From an uncultured Lachnospiraceae bacterium (GTDB lineage: Bacteria; Bacillota; Clostridia; Lachnospirales; Lachnospiraceae), in the NCBI GenBank assembly GCA_934408585.1, contig CAKRVA010000003.1, forward strand, positions 1 through 64,000: 64,000 nucleotides of DNA, written 5' to 3'. The position numbers and the translations under genes are program-made. Below, one piece after another: positions 8,304-17,124 of this stretch (positions within the stretch are counted from its first letter, which is position 1; every line of letters starts with the position of its first letter). Under the pieces are notes generated by a model. It did not search any database, was not told where the DNA came from, and saw nothing but the letters and a program-made list of their open reading frames with translations.

Positions 8304-9308
8304 TTATTTCTTTTCATCCAATAGCATAACTCCCTCTGCAGGATTGTGATCAATGGCCCCCACAATCCGGTGTGGCAAGTATGGCTCCTCCAGATAAGCG
8401 ATATCTTCTTTCGTTAATTTTACCTCAAATGCTTTTGCCGCATCATCAAAGTGCGTCGCTTTTGTTGCTCCGATAATTGGAGATGCGACTCCTTTTTCCC
8501 ATTGCCATGCCAAAGCAATCTGCTGCATTTTGACCCCATAGTGCTCCGCCAATTCATGTACACGACGGACAATCTGCATGTCCTGTTCTTCGGTGCGGTC
8601 GTATTTGCCCATGGCAACACGGTCTGTCTTGCTGCGAAGCGTATCAGCGTTCCATTCCGGTCTGGTCAGATGACCTGCTGCCAGCGGACTATATGGCATC
8701 AGCGACACTCCCATCTGTCTGCAAATAGGTATCAATTCTCTTTCGTCCTCGCGATAAAGCAGATTATAATGATTTTCCATTGCCTGAAATTGTGCAAAAC
8801 CGTGCTCCTTTGCCACAAGCTGCATATTATAAAACTGGTAACCATACATGGCAGAAGCTCCCAGTGCCCTTACCTTTCCGGCTCTAACCAAATCATTCAG
8901 TGCCTCCATCGTTTCCTCTATCGGTGTTTGATAATCAAATCGATGAATGATATATAAATCAAGATAATCTGTTCCCAGCCGTTTAAGCGTACCATCAATC
9001 TCTCTATGAATTGCCTCTGCGGACAGTCTTCCCGGATTGAAATATACCTTTGACGCAATCACGACCTGATTCCGGGCCACATTCTTTTTCAATGCATGCC
9101 CCAGATATTCCTCACTTGTTCCCGCCGAGTAACCATTTGCTGTATCAAAAAAGTTGATTCCTAAGGAAAGTGCATGGCGAACTACTTTTTCAGTTTCTGC
9201 CTCATCCAACGTCCAGTCATGCATAGTTCCTGCTTTTCCAAAGCTCATGCATCCAACACATAGTTTGGAAATCTGAATCTCTGCATTTCCCAATTGTGTG
9301 TATTCCAT
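8304..9308 (-). CDS. Aldo/keto reductase
   Basis: 334 residues, full length. The AKR barrel is complete: N-terminal GNAEIQISKLCVGCMSFG, the catalytic Asp/Tyr region NFFDTANGYSAGTSEEYLG, IIHRFDYQTPIEE, and the C-terminal NADPH-binding part (SPIIGATKATHFDDAAKA). The sequence is closest in feel to the YajO/YghZ branch, NADPH-dependent reductases of aldehydes and ketones. It is monocistronic, separated from the rhomboid gene by a terminator. Confidence 0.88.
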   Translation of the reverse strand: MEYTQLGNAEIQISKLCVGCMSFGKAGTMHDWTLDEAETEKVVRHALSLGINFFDTANGYSAGTSEEYLGHALKKNVARNQVVIASKVYFNPGRLSAEAIHREIDGTLKRLGTDYLDLYIIHRFDYQTPIEETMEALNDLVRAGKVRALGASAMYGYQFYNMQLVAKEHGFAQFQAMENHYNLLYREDERELIPICRQMGVSLMPYSPLAAGHLTRPEWNADTLRSKTDRVAMGKYDRTEEQDMQIVRRVHELAEHYGVKMQQIALAWQWEKGVASPIIGATKATHFDDAAKAFEVKLTKEDIAYLEEPYLPHRIVGAIDHNPAEGVMLLDEKK

Positions 9309-9390
9309 TTCAAATCCTCCTCAACTTATCTTCTTTTAAATAATTATAAATTTGTCTGAATTTATTCGCAACATCGTATTCCGCCACAAG

Positions 9391-9430
9391 CAAAAAAGCA
9401 CCAACTGATTTGTTATCATCACTTGATGCT
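9391..9430 (-). terminator. Terminator after the rhomboid gene
   Basis: Minus strand: GCA-CAA-TGAT pairs with ATCA-TTG-TGC with single mismatches between the blocks, followed by TTTTTTGC. It sits just downstream of the stop at 9455 and upstream of the aldo/keto reductase start. Confidence 0.65.
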
Positions 9431-9454
9431 TCCTATAATTTTCTACACTCCAGT

Positions 9455-10039
9455 TCAGTCCTTATCTGAAATCAACCCAGATAATATCATCAAAAATGCA
9501 ACTACGATTCCTGCCGTAAAGCCAAAAACATGTGTCAAAAATGATTCTATATTATCATTCGCAAAAATAAAGAATATTACAACTGCTATGACATCCGGAC
9601 GATACCACTTAAGCGCAAATCTCGTTGGAAATCTCAGATAGCAAACCATAAAAGTTGCTATAAGTGCAAATATGCCACCGGATGAGCCCCCGGCATAAAC
9701 AGGTTGTGAATAATTTATCACCACAGAACAGGCAATTTCTGCCAGAATTCCACAAACAATAAACAACAATAGCGTTCTTCCCTTTCCAATGAATGGACTT
9801 ATCAAAGAACCAATTGCCAGCAACGCCACAGAATTAAAGAAAATATGTTCAAAATTAAAATGTAAAAAAATACAGGTCAGCCATCGAAAATATTGGGCAT
9901 GAAGATATTCCATGCTTGTAGAACCCCAATGTTCAAATGCTGTTCCTGTTACCTGTGAAATAATATATATGATACTAAAGCATAGCACCAGAATAATTGC
10001 TACTATGTTATTTTTCGCCCAATCAATAACTCTCCTCAT
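9455..10039 (-). CDS. Rhomboid family intramembrane serine protease
   Basis: 194 residues with six predicted membrane helices. The catalytic Ser lies in GGSSGGIFAL (GxSG motif) and the catalytic His in the last helix region (ESFLTHVFGF). The HFNFEHIFFN segment gives the conserved His/Asn of helix 2. Such proteases cut within membrane-spanning segments of other proteins. AAGGGG precedes the ATG. Upstream is an unusual block of 51-bp repeats that separates it from the Mrr-like gene. Confidence 0.85.
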   Translation of the reverse strand: MRRVIDWAKNNIVAIILVLCFSIIYIISQVTGTAFEHWGSTSMEYLHAQYFRWLTCIFLHFNFEHIFFNSVALLAIGSLISPFIGKGRTLLLFIVCGILAEIACSVVINYSQPVYAGGSSGGIFALIATFMVCYLRFPTRFALKWYRPDVIAVVIFFIFANDNIESFLTHVFGFTAGIVVAFLMILSGLISDKD

Positions 10040-10108
10040 TACTTCCCCTTTTAAGTAAGTATTTCATTTTCTTAATTTCTTAATACTTGCTTGGATGGAT
10101 GATTCCTT

Positions 10109-10306
10109 TGGGTATATGCTCGCCTTTGCTTCCTTTATACCCTCCGATTGCAAGCTTGCTGGGTATATTAAAACATTTTCGTTCTCTATACCCTCCAGCC
10201 GCAAGCTTGCTGGGTATACTGGAGCATTTTGGCTTCCTATACCCTCGCGCCACAAATTCCCTGGGTGAAAATCATACTTTTCAGCTCTCTATACCCTCGT
10301 ACCCTT
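10109..10306. repeat. 51-bp tandem repeat block with TATACCC/GGGTATA inverted repeats
   Basis: The motif TATACCCTC begins at 10136, 10187, 10238 and 10290, a period of 51, 51 and 52 bp. Each unit also contains GGGTATA (or a decayed form), so every unit can fold as TATACCC-loop-GGGTATA. The two central units share CAAGCTTGCTGGGTATA almost exactly; the outer ones have diverged. The block fills the space between the rhomboid gene and the Mrr-like gene. Because 51 is a multiple of three, the minus strand can be read as 17-residue repeats (EGI...YPASL), but only from a TTG and with stops upstream. Confidence 0.8.
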
Positions 10307-10760
10307 ACACTTGCTCTTCTTCCATCATGCTTTCCAAATAGCCACCATCCCACAACAAAATCTTCAGCTTCTTGGCCGCCTCGACGGCGGGTGTTGTAAA
10401 ATATTGATTGGTAAGTACTGCTCCAACCATGCGGTCATAGTAGTCACGTCCGGCATAGGCTTCCTGAATTGCCTTTACTCCAACAGGTCCTGCGTAACGC
10501 TTGCATTGAATGGCATATGTAACCCCTTCTTTTTCTGCAAGAATATCAATGCCATAATCTCCACTTCCTCGTGTTACTTCAACCTCTTCAAAGCCTCTTT
10601 TTCGTAACAGGTCTGCACAGAAAAACTCAAAGTCATGCCCATCCATTTCTTCAAACAGATAAATCCGACGTTTTCTTCGTTTGAAAAGAACTATGAAAAT
10701 ACTACTGACTGCTGCAATTATCAAAATTGCGGCTGCAATTCCCCAATACTGAGGTTCCAT
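10305..10760 (-). CDS. Membrane-anchored Mrr-like restriction endonuclease domain protein
   Basis: 151 residues. One membrane helix (about 6-26) is followed by a basic patch (KRRKRR) and a PD-(D/E)xK nuclease domain of the Mrr/DUF2034 type: MDGHDFEFFCADLLRKRGF, then GSGDYGIDILAEKEG with the catalytic Asp, and IQCKRYAG with the catalytic Q-x-K. Related proteins are type IV restriction enzymes or membrane-tethered nucleases of unknown role. The predicted topology places the nuclease in the cytoplasm. No methylase or other restriction subunit is adjacent. Confidence 0.8.
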   Translation of the reverse strand: MEPQYWGIAAAILIIAAVSSIFIVLFKRRKRRIYLFEEMDGHDFEFFCADLLRKRGFEEVEVTRGSGDYGIDILAEKEGVTYAIQCKRYAGPVGVKAIQEAYAGRDYYDRMVGAVLTNQYFTTPAVEAAKKLKILLWDGGYLESMMEEEQV

Positions 10761-10793
10761 CCCGCAGACCTCCCGTCAATCTTCTATCATTTC

Positions 10794-11594
10794 CTATGCC
10801 TTAAAAAGCGTTCCGACTTCCTTGCCTTCCAAAATACGAATAATATTCACCGGGTCATCTCCATTTGCAATAACCATGTCACAGCCTGCCTTATTCGCGA
10901 TTTCTGCTGCGGCAAGCTTGGTAGTCATACCACCGGTACCAAATGACGTTTCCGGTCCCTTTGCACAGGAAAGCAGATTTTCATCAATCTTTTCCACACA
11001 ACTGATAAACTTTGCATCCGGATTATTTCTCGGATCATCCGTGTAAAGTCCATCAATATCGGATAATAAAATCAACAAATCTGCATCTATCATTTCTGCC
11101 ACAAGAGCTGACAACGTATCGTTATCACCAAAATTGCCATCCTGAATCTGATCGGTTGAAACAACGTCGTTTTCATTTACAATCGGGATAACTCCAAATT
11201 CCAGAAGCTCCTTCATGGTTCCGACCGCATTGTTTCGGCTTATCTTATTTGTAATCACATTTTTCGTCATCAGAATCTGTGCAATCGTCTGATTGTATTC
11301 TGCAAAAAGCTTCTGATAAATCATCATCAAGCGTGCCTGTCCCACAGCGGCACATGCCTGCTTTACCGACAAATTTGCCGGCTTTCCTTTAATTCCGAGC
11401 GCCTTTCTTCCTGCACCGATTGCACCTGAAGAAACGACAATAATATCTTTATTCTGATTATGTATATCTGTGATAAGCCGTACAAACTTTTCCAGCTTTG
11501 CAAGATTTAAATTTCCCGTATCCGTATGGGTAATTGTGGATGTACCAATTTTGATTACCACGCGCTTTTTTTCACTTATGTATGACCTGTCCAT
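10794..11594 (-). CDS. proB: Glutamate 5-kinase
   Basis: 266 residues, the short form that lacks the C-terminal PUA domain. The amino acid kinase fold is complete: RVVIKIGTSTIT, VVSSGAIGAG, PIVNENDVVS, FGDNDTLSALVA, LLSDIDGLY and TGGMTTKLAAA. It phosphorylates glutamate in the first step of proline synthesis. The partner proA is not in this window, so it must lie elsewhere in the chromosome. AAGGA precedes the ATG. Confidence 0.92.
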   Translation of the reverse strand: MDRSYISEKKRVVIKIGTSTITHTDTGNLNLAKLEKFVRLITDIHNQNKDIIVVSSGAIGAGRKALGIKGKPANLSVKQACAAVGQARLMMIYQKLFAEYNQTIAQILMTKNVITNKISRNNAVGTMKELLEFGVIPIVNENDVVSTDQIQDGNFGDNDTLSALVAEMIDADLLILLSDIDGLYTDDPRNNPDAKFISCVEKIDENLLSCAKGPETSFGTGGMTTKLAAAEIANKAGCDMVIANGDDPVNIIRILEGKEVGTLFKA

Positions 11595-11781
11595 GTTTCT
11601 TATCCTTCTTTACGTCATTTTTTTGATTCTATCGCTTGTTATCTTATCACACTTCCCTGTCAAATCAAAGAAAAATCCTTGCTTTTTTACCATTATTTCA
11701 CTATCATGATAATTGCAGCAGAAAAACAGGCGTTTGCGCGTCTGCTGTCTGGCATATAGCCATCTGATACAAGGAGATTTT

Positions 11782-12642
11782 ATGTGGATTGCAGATCATT
11801 GGAAAGATTATGAAGTAATAGATACCTCCTGTGGTGAAAAGCTGGAGCGTTGGGGAAAATACATCCTTCTTCGTCCTGACCCGCAGGTTCTTTGGAAAAC
11901 AGAAAAAACCGTACCGCAATGGCATCAGCTAAACGGTCATTACCATCGCAGTTCCAAAGGTGGCGGTGAATGGGAATTCTTTAAATTGCCACAGGAATGG
12001 ACGATTTCCTACCGTGAATTAACGTTTCATTTAAAGCCCTTTAGCTTTAAACATACCGGACTTTTTCCGGAGCAGGCAGTCAATTGGGACTGGTTCAGTG
12101 ACATCATCCGTACCGCCAACCGCCCGGTGAAAGTTTTGAATCTGTTTGCTTATACGGGTGGTGCAACGTTAGCTGCTGCAAAAGCAGGTGCACACGTTAC
12201 CCATGTAGATGCCTCCAAAGGCATGGTGACCTGGGCAAAGGAAAACGCGGTTTCTTCCGGTCTTGCAGACGCTCCGATACGCTGGCTCGTCGATGACTGT
12301 GTGAAATTTGTGGAGCGTGAAATCCGACGCGGTAATAAATATGATGGAATCATTATGGACCCTCCATCCTACGGTCGCGGTCCAAAAGGTGAAATTTGGA
12401 AAATCGAAGACAGCATTTATCCCTTTGTTGAGCTTGCAGCCAAGCTACTTAGTGATGATGCATTGTTTTTCTTAATTAACTCCTATACTACCGGACTTCA
12501 GCCAGCCGTTCTGAACTATATGTTAAGTACCGTTATCCAAAAGAAACGAGGCGGCCAGGTAACGTCCTCCGAAATCGGTCTTCCGGTTTCCTCCAATGGA
12601 CTTGTCCTTCCCTGTGGTGCCTCCGGAAGATGGTTTGTATAA
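11782..12642 (+). CDS. Class I SAM-dependent RNA methyltransferase, RlmI-like
   Basis: About 286 residues. The SAM-binding core is clear: VLNLFAYTGGATLAAAKAGA (motif I), THVDASKGMVTWAKEN, and the catalytic DPPSYGRG motif (IIMDPPSYGRGPKGEIWKIE), as in the RlmI/RlmK-type 23S rRNA cytosine methyltransferases. An N-terminal PUA domain typical of RlmI is absent, so the exact target is uncertain. I start at 11782 because AAGGAG lies 7 bases upstream; an earlier in-frame start has no such site. A CAGCAGA/TCTGCTG inverted repeat precedes it at 11715-11751. Confidence 0.82.
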   Translation: MWIADHWKDYEVIDTSCGEKLERWGKYILLRPDPQVLWKTEKTVPQWHQLNGHYHRSSKGGGEWEFFKLPQEWTISYRELTFHLKPFSFKHTGLFPEQAVNWDWFSDIIRTANRPVKVLNLFAYTGGATLAAAKAGAHVTHVDASKGMVTWAKENAVSSGLADAPIRWLVDDCVKFVEREIRRGNKYDGIIMDPPSYGRGPKGEIWKIEDSIYPFVELAAKLLSDDALFFLINSYTTGLQPAVLNYMLSTVIQKKRGGQVTSSEIGLPVSSNGLVLPCGASGRWFV

Positions 12643-12664
12643 CGCCTTTTGCAAGCCCCCATAC

Positions 12665-12693
12665 TTCCCAATTTTCGGGAGATAGTGTATAAT
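12665..12693 (+). promoter_or_regulatory. Promoter of trpS operon
   Basis: TTCCCA (12665-12670) and a perfect TATAAT (12688-12693) are 17 bases apart, 35 bases before the trpS ATG. The leader is short, so no T-box can fit in front of this trpS. Confidence 0.6.
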
Positions 12694-12727
12694 AGAACAA
12701 GTATTTTCAAGATAAAGGAGCATAAAA

Positions 12728-13816
12728 ATGTCAAAAATTATTTTAACAGGTGACAGACCTACCGGAAAACTTCATGTCGGCCATTATGTTGGCTCATTAA
12801 GAAGACGTGTGGAATTACAGAATTCCGGTATGTACGATAAAATTTTTATTATGATTGCAGATGCACAGGCTCTTACCGATAACGCCGAGAATCCGGAAAA
12901 AGTGCGTCAGAATATTATTGAAGTTGCATTGGATTACTTATCCTGTGGTCTTGACCCGGAAAAATCCACTTTATTTATCCAATCACAGATTCCTGAATTA
13001 TGTGAGTTATCTTTTTATTATATGAATCTGGTAACCGTATCACGTCTGCAAAGAAACCCTACCGTTAAGGCGGAAATTCAGATGCGTAACTTTGAAGCCA
13101 GCATTCCGGTTGGTTTCTTCACATATCCAATCAGTCAGGCTGCCGATATTACCGCATTTAAAGCAACAACCGTTCCGGTTGGAGAAGATCAGCTGCCTAT
13201 GTTGGAACAGACAAAAGAAATTGTACGTAAATTCAATGCAGTTTATGGTGATACCCTGGTGGAACCGGAAATTCTTTTGCCGGAGAACAAAGCATGTCTT
13301 CGTCTGCCGGGCACCGATGGTAAGGCAAAAATGAGCAAATCCCTCGGAAACTGTATCTACTTGTCTGACACAGAAGAAGATGTACGTAAAAAGGTAATGT
13401 CCATGTATACTGACCCTACCCATTTACAGGTATCTGACCCCGGTCATCTCGAAGGAAATACCGTATTTACTTATCTGGATGCTTTCTGCCGCGAAGAACA
13501 GTTTGCAGAATATCTGCCGGATTATAAGAACCTGGACGAATTGAAAGAGCATTACCAGCGCGGTGGTTTGGGCGATGTAAAAGTAAAGAAATTCTTAAAC
13601 AATGTTTTACAGGAAGAACTTGCTCCTATCCGTGCACGTCGTAAAGAATGGGAAAAGGATATTCCTGCCGTATATGAAATCTTACATAAGGGTTCCATCG
13701 AAGCTGAAAAGGTAGCTGCAAAGACCCTTGAAGATGTAAAGAATTCCATGAAAATTAATTATTTTGATGACCACGCATTAATTACCGAACAATCACAGAA
13801 ATATATGGGTGAATAA
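12728..13816 (+). CDS. trpS: Tryptophanyl-tRNA synthetase
   Basis: 362 residues. Class I synthetase signatures are present: GDRPTGKLHVGHYVGS (HIGH motif variant) at residues 8-23 and GKAKMSKSLGN (KMSKS). The sequence between, including GEDQLPMLEQTKEI, contacts ATP and tryptophan in this family. It charges tRNA-Trp. AAAGGAG precedes the ATG. It is followed after 9 bases by the DUF5721 gene and then the DUF3048 gene, forming a likely operon closed by the terminator at 15447. It lacks the T-box often seen in Clostridia; instead the Trp T-box in this window controls the TrpB-like gene. Confidence 0.95.
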   Translation: MSKIILTGDRPTGKLHVGHYVGSLRRRVELQNSGMYDKIFIMIADAQALTDNAENPEKVRQNIIEVALDYLSCGLDPEKSTLFIQSQIPELCELSFYYMNLVTVSRLQRNPTVKAEIQMRNFEASIPVGFFTYPISQAADITAFKATTVPVGEDQLPMLEQTKEIVRKFNAVYGDTLVEPEILLPENKACLRLPGTDGKAKMSKSLGNCIYLSDTEEDVRKKVMSMYTDPTHLQVSDPGHLEGNTVFTYLDAFCREEQFAEYLPDYKNLDELKEHYQRGGLGDVKVKKFLNNVLQEELAPIRARRKEWEKDIPAVYEILHKGSIEAEKVAAKTLEDVKNSMKINYFDDHALITEQSQKYMGE

Positions 13817-13825
13817 GGAGATTTT

Positions 13826-14335
13826 GTGAAAGCCTTCAAAATTCTTGAAAACAAAAACTTCATGAGTCGTTTTTTGATGTCCGATGCTTTTGACGATTTT
13901 TTACTGGCAGAAGCTAACATTACTACTTACAATACGTTTGTAATCGACGGACATATCGTTTCTGATTTTTACAAAAATAATGAGTACGATGCGGAAACCA
14001 CGCAGACTCCCTATGTTTTTTCCACGTGGAAAGATATGCGTGGAATCTGCTTCGAACTCATCAAAGGAAAACGTACTCCTGTCAGTTTCCGTTTTACCCT
14101 TCATCTGAAGCCGGAACTTATCGAAACTCTTTTATCTGAATCAGAAGCAGCATTATCATCAAAAAATCTTGCTGCTTATGTTTTAAATGTAAAATATCAG
14201 GATGGCGTCGTATCCCTTGTAAGCGCAGTTTCTTACCAAAGCTTTATTCTGGATAAAACGCTTGATATTTTATGGGACAACTATCTACAAACGTTTCTTG
14301 CATCTAAGGAAATTCACTTTGATGAAATCATCTAA
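13826..14335 (+). CDS. DUF5721 family protein
   Basis: 169 residues, starting with GTG 9 bases after trpS stops; AAGGAG overlaps the trpS stop region. It begins MKAFKILENKNFMSRFLMSDAFDDFLLAEANI, typical of a conserved Lachnospiraceae protein of unknown function that I know as DUF5721. There is no signal peptide or membrane segment, so it should be cytoplasmic. Spacing implies co-translation with trpS, but no functional link to tryptophan is evident from its sequence. Confidence 0.7.
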   Translation: MKAFKILENKNFMSRFLMSDAFDDFLLAEANITTYNTFVIDGHIVSDFYKNNEYDAETTQTPYVFSTWKDMRGICFELIKGKRTPVSFRFTLHLKPELIETLLSESEAALSSKNLAAYVLNVKYQDGVVSLVSAVSYQSFILDKTLDILWDNYLQTFLASKEIHFDEII

Positions 14336-14359
14336 AGAAATAACGAAAGGAACCCCGAT

Positions 14360-15433
14360 ATGAACAAAAAAATGATGAAAACCAGACTTTTTGCTCTACT
14401 TACCGCGGTAGGATTCTGCATAATAGCGGTACTTGTTTCTCCTTCCGTTGCCGTATCCGGTACGGAATCTTATGCTGATGGAGAAGTACATAGTGTATAT
14501 ACCAATGAATTGATTCCTGCTGCCCAGGCGTCCCAGCGTCCCATTGCAGTTATGATGCCAACGGATAAAGCATGCCAGCCATCGTATGGTATCAGCAATG
14601 CAAAAATTCTTTACGAGATTATGGAAGAAGGCGAAATTTCCAGACAGTTAGCAATTATCGACAACTGGCAGGGATTGGACCGGATTGGAAACATCCGGAG
14701 CTGTCGTGATTACTACATTTCCATAGCAACCGAATGGGACCCTATTCTGATTCATTTTGGCGGTGTATGTTATATGGCTGACCGTATCACAGCACCCGAT
14801 ATTAACAATTTATCCGGTACAAAAGAATATGGAACCGGTGGCGAGCGTCCCGGCGCAGGCAGCTTTTTCCGTACTACAGACCGCAAAGCTCCCCACAATG
14901 CCTATATCAGTGCAAATGGTATTACAAGTGCCTGTCAGGCTCTCGGATATTCTTTATCCACCCGACCCGATTACTATAATACCAGTCATTTTACCTTTGC
15001 AAATGGGGTAAATACTCTGGAGCAGTATGGAAATGCCATCCCCGGTAATGTAATTGATTTATCACAGATTTTTACTTATACCAAAAGCTACTTTACCTAT
15101 GATGCCGCTTCCGGACAATATTTGAAAAACCTGCATGGCAAACCGCAGACAGACGGACTGAACGGACAGCAGCTGACGTTTTCCAATATTATTATCCAAA
15201 ATACGAACTGGTCCAAACGAGATGCCAAAGGCTATCTTGCTTTCCAGACCATTGATTCTACAAGCGATGGTTACTATTTTACCAAAGGGCGCGGCATTCA
15301 TATTACCTGGAAAAAGACATCCGATTATTCACCGACAAAATACTATGATGATAATGGAAATGAAATCCAGATAAATGAAGGAAAAACCTATATTGCAGTT
15401 GCACAAAAAGGTCGAAACATCCTTTATTCTTAA
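14360..15433 (+). CDS. DUF3048 domain-containing secreted protein (YerB-like)
   Basis: 357 residues. An N-terminal signal or anchor (LFALLTAVGFCIIAVLVSPSVAVSG) is followed by the DUF3048 domain: RPIAVMMPTDKACQPSYGIS, ILYEIMEEGEISRQLAI, RIGNIRSCRDYYI. The family includes B. subtilis YerB, a putative lipoprotein of unknown role; here I see no lipobox cysteine directly after the hydrophobic stretch, so it may be cleaved or membrane-bound. It ends the trpS operon, 24 bases after the DUF5721 gene. Confidence 0.82.
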   Translation: MNKKMMKTRLFALLTAVGFCIIAVLVSPSVAVSGTESYADGEVHSVYTNELIPAAQASQRPIAVMMPTDKACQPSYGISNAKILYEIMEEGEISRQLAIIDNWQGLDRIGNIRSCRDYYISIATEWDPILIHFGGVCYMADRITAPDINNLSGTKEYGTGGERPGAGSFFRTTDRKAPHNAYISANGITSACQALGYSLSTRPDYYNTSHFTFANGVNTLEQYGNAIPGNVIDLSQIFTYTKSYFTYDAASGQYLKNLHGKPQTDGLNGQQLTFSNIIIQNTNWSKRDAKGYLAFQTIDSTSDGYYFTKGRGIHITWKKTSDYSPTKYYDDNGNEIQINEGKTYIAVAQKGRNILYS

Positions 15434-15446
15434 TTATGAAATCACA

Positions 15447-15484
15447 AAGGGAAATAAGCCATCTTGCTTATTTCCCTTATTTTT
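15447..15484. terminator. Bidirectional terminator
   Basis: AAGGGAAATAAGC and GCTTATTTCCCTT form a 13-bp perfect stem with a 6-base loop, flanked by T-run on the plus side and A-rich sequence. It ends both the trpS operon and the convergent cotH-like gene. Confidence 0.9.
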
Positions 15485-17114
15485 AACGACCACCACCACG
15501 AAATTCTCCCATAATGGATAAATCAATTCCGGTTGCATCAATCAATGTCTGTTTTGCTTCTTTCTGCTCCGATTCTGTCGACGGAATTGTTCCGTTTATC
15601 TGCCCCAAAACGCTTTGGGCACGAAGTTCTATCACCTCATACAAAAGTTCTTTTGCACTTGTATATTCTTCTTCCGAATAAAATGCCGTTGGGTCTTCTG
15701 CAATTATTGTATCCGTCTGTTCATCCAGCCTTTGCCACAATTCCTGCAATTTTCCGCCCTGGACATATTCTTCGCAAAGCATTCGCAGATATTCATAATA
15801 TTTTTCCCGATACTCCTCATTTTCCAACAATGCATCAAAGAATTGCGTTCCGTCAAAAGGCGTGTCGATAGCATCATTCACCATACTTGTCGCATCATTT
15901 TTCTGACCGTCGGCAGACATTCCTCCAAAAGAAAGATTATAATCCCACGGAAGCAGATTAAGCTTGCCGTCTGATTCATATAAATAATAATTATGTGCCA
16001 TATTTCCGCTCAGGCTGTCTTCATTAACAACAAACTCATGCACTGCCATGTATTTCAAAATATTGTCTACATCCAGATACTTTTCTAAATCCGTTCCTTC
16101 ATTGATGTTTCTGATTGCCGTTACCACACGTTCTTTCTCTTCGTCACTGCTCTTTTGCTTTTCTCCATCCCAGATGGTTTCATAGCTTTCCAGATTGTCG
16201 TCGGAATAATTCAAATCCGCTCCACCGTTACTTCTTCCGGGCATTCCATCTCCAAAGTCCTGTGGAAATTCTTTTCGCTCCTCTCCATCCGGTGCTTTTG
16301 GAAAATCTCCATGTTCCAAATTTCCGTCCGGCGGGCTTGGAAATTCTCCACGTTCCGTTTCTGCGTCCCGAGGGGTTGGAAGTTCTTCCCGCTCACTTTC
16401 TCCCTCCGGTGGCGTTGGAGGTTCTCCCCGCTCAGCTTCTCCGCCCGATGGCGACGGAAATTCCTGTTCGTTTCCCATTCCCATCGTTTCCGGTTTATAA
16501 AGATTACCATCCTGCGTGCCATAGTTTCTCAACAGAAAACTATCTTCAATTGCTTCCAATGCAAGATACGTTCCCCAATATTCGTCATTTACACTGATTT
16601 TGGCATAATTATATAAGGATGCATCCACATCCAGAAACTGGAACATATCATAGACAACTGCTTCTTTTCGGTTGGTAGCATCTGCATAGTTGTTATTCAA
16701 TACAAGTTTATCCAGTCCAAAACAGGTCTGCCCCTCTACATATTCATCAAATTTCAGTTTGAAGCTATACCTGTCCGTTGTATCATCCATTGCTATACTG
16801 CTCAGACTCGTGTTTCCTTTTGTGCGGATACCGACATTCTGAAACAATACTCCATTAATTTCCACATCACAGGCATAATATCGTTCCTGTATGGCATTGT
16901 CCAATAGCTCCCGCCATTGTTCCGGCTCCATAATAATATTCACCGTCATAATCTGGCTTGTATCAAACAACTTATCCTCGTACTCCATGGTTACCGCACT
17001 GCTGGTGGAAGTTGCTACAGCATCCGGTACATGTGCAACTGCAAGCAGGCTGGCGATTACACATATTACCATCAATCCAACAATCACTTTTCCAATATGT
17101 TTATTTTCAATCAT
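15483..17114 (-). CDS. CotH kinase family protein with 13-residue repeat insert
   Basis: About 543 residues. A membrane anchor or signal segment (VIVGLMVICVIASLLAVAHV) leads into a CotH kinase domain: VGIRTKGNTS, LDKLVLNNNYADATNRKEAVVYDMF, and LLPWDYNLSFGGM holding the metal-binding Asp. CotH proteins phosphorylate spore-coat or secreted proteins; this one has no sporulation neighbour. Residues about 218-282 (bases 16265-16463) are an insert of five 13-residue repeats of type E-F/P-P-x-P...E-R-G, rich in Pro and Glu, inside the kinase domain. AGGAGAG precedes the ATG at 17114. It is the last gene of a VTC/DUF4956/CotH operon. Confidence 0.83.
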   Translation of the reverse strand: MIENKHIGKVIVGLMVICVIASLLAVAHVPDAVATSTSSAVTMEYEDKLFDTSQIMTVNIIMEPEQWRELLDNAIQERYYACDVEINGVLFQNVGIRTKGNTSLSSIAMDDTTDRYSFKLKFDEYVEGQTCFGLDKLVLNNNYADATNRKEAVVYDMFQFLDVDASLYNYAKISVNDEYWGTYLALEAIEDSFLLRNYGTQDGNLYKPETMGMGNEQEFPSPSGGEAERGEPPTPPEGESEREELPTPRDAETERGEFPSPPDGNLEHGDFPKAPDGEERKEFPQDFGDGMPGRSNGGADLNYSDDNLESYETIWDGEKQKSSDEEKERVVTAIRNINEGTDLEKYLDVDNILKYMAVHEFVVNEDSLSGNMAHNYYLYESDGKLNLLPWDYNLSFGGMSADGQKNDATSMVNDAIDTPFDGTQFFDALLENEEYREKYYEYLRMLCEEYVQGGKLQELWQRLDEQTDTIIAEDPTAFYSEEEYTSAKELLYEVIELRAQSVLGQINGTIPSTESEQKEAKQTLIDATGIDLSIMGEFRGGGR

Positions 17115-17124
17115 AGGCACTCTC

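Noticed and set aside
10064..10255. 63-codon minus-strand frame with 17-residue repeats
   Set aside because: It begins at TTG without a ribosome site, has stops in the preceding repeat unit, and the periodicity follows from the 51-bp DNA repeat.
10109..10306. CRISPR array
   Set aside because: Period 51 bp with whole units related, no constant repeat alternating with unique spacers, and no cas genes.
16115..16616. Long plus-strand frames opposite the CotH repeat insert
   Set aside because: Shadows of the Pro/Glu-rich repeat on the other strand; no start signal.
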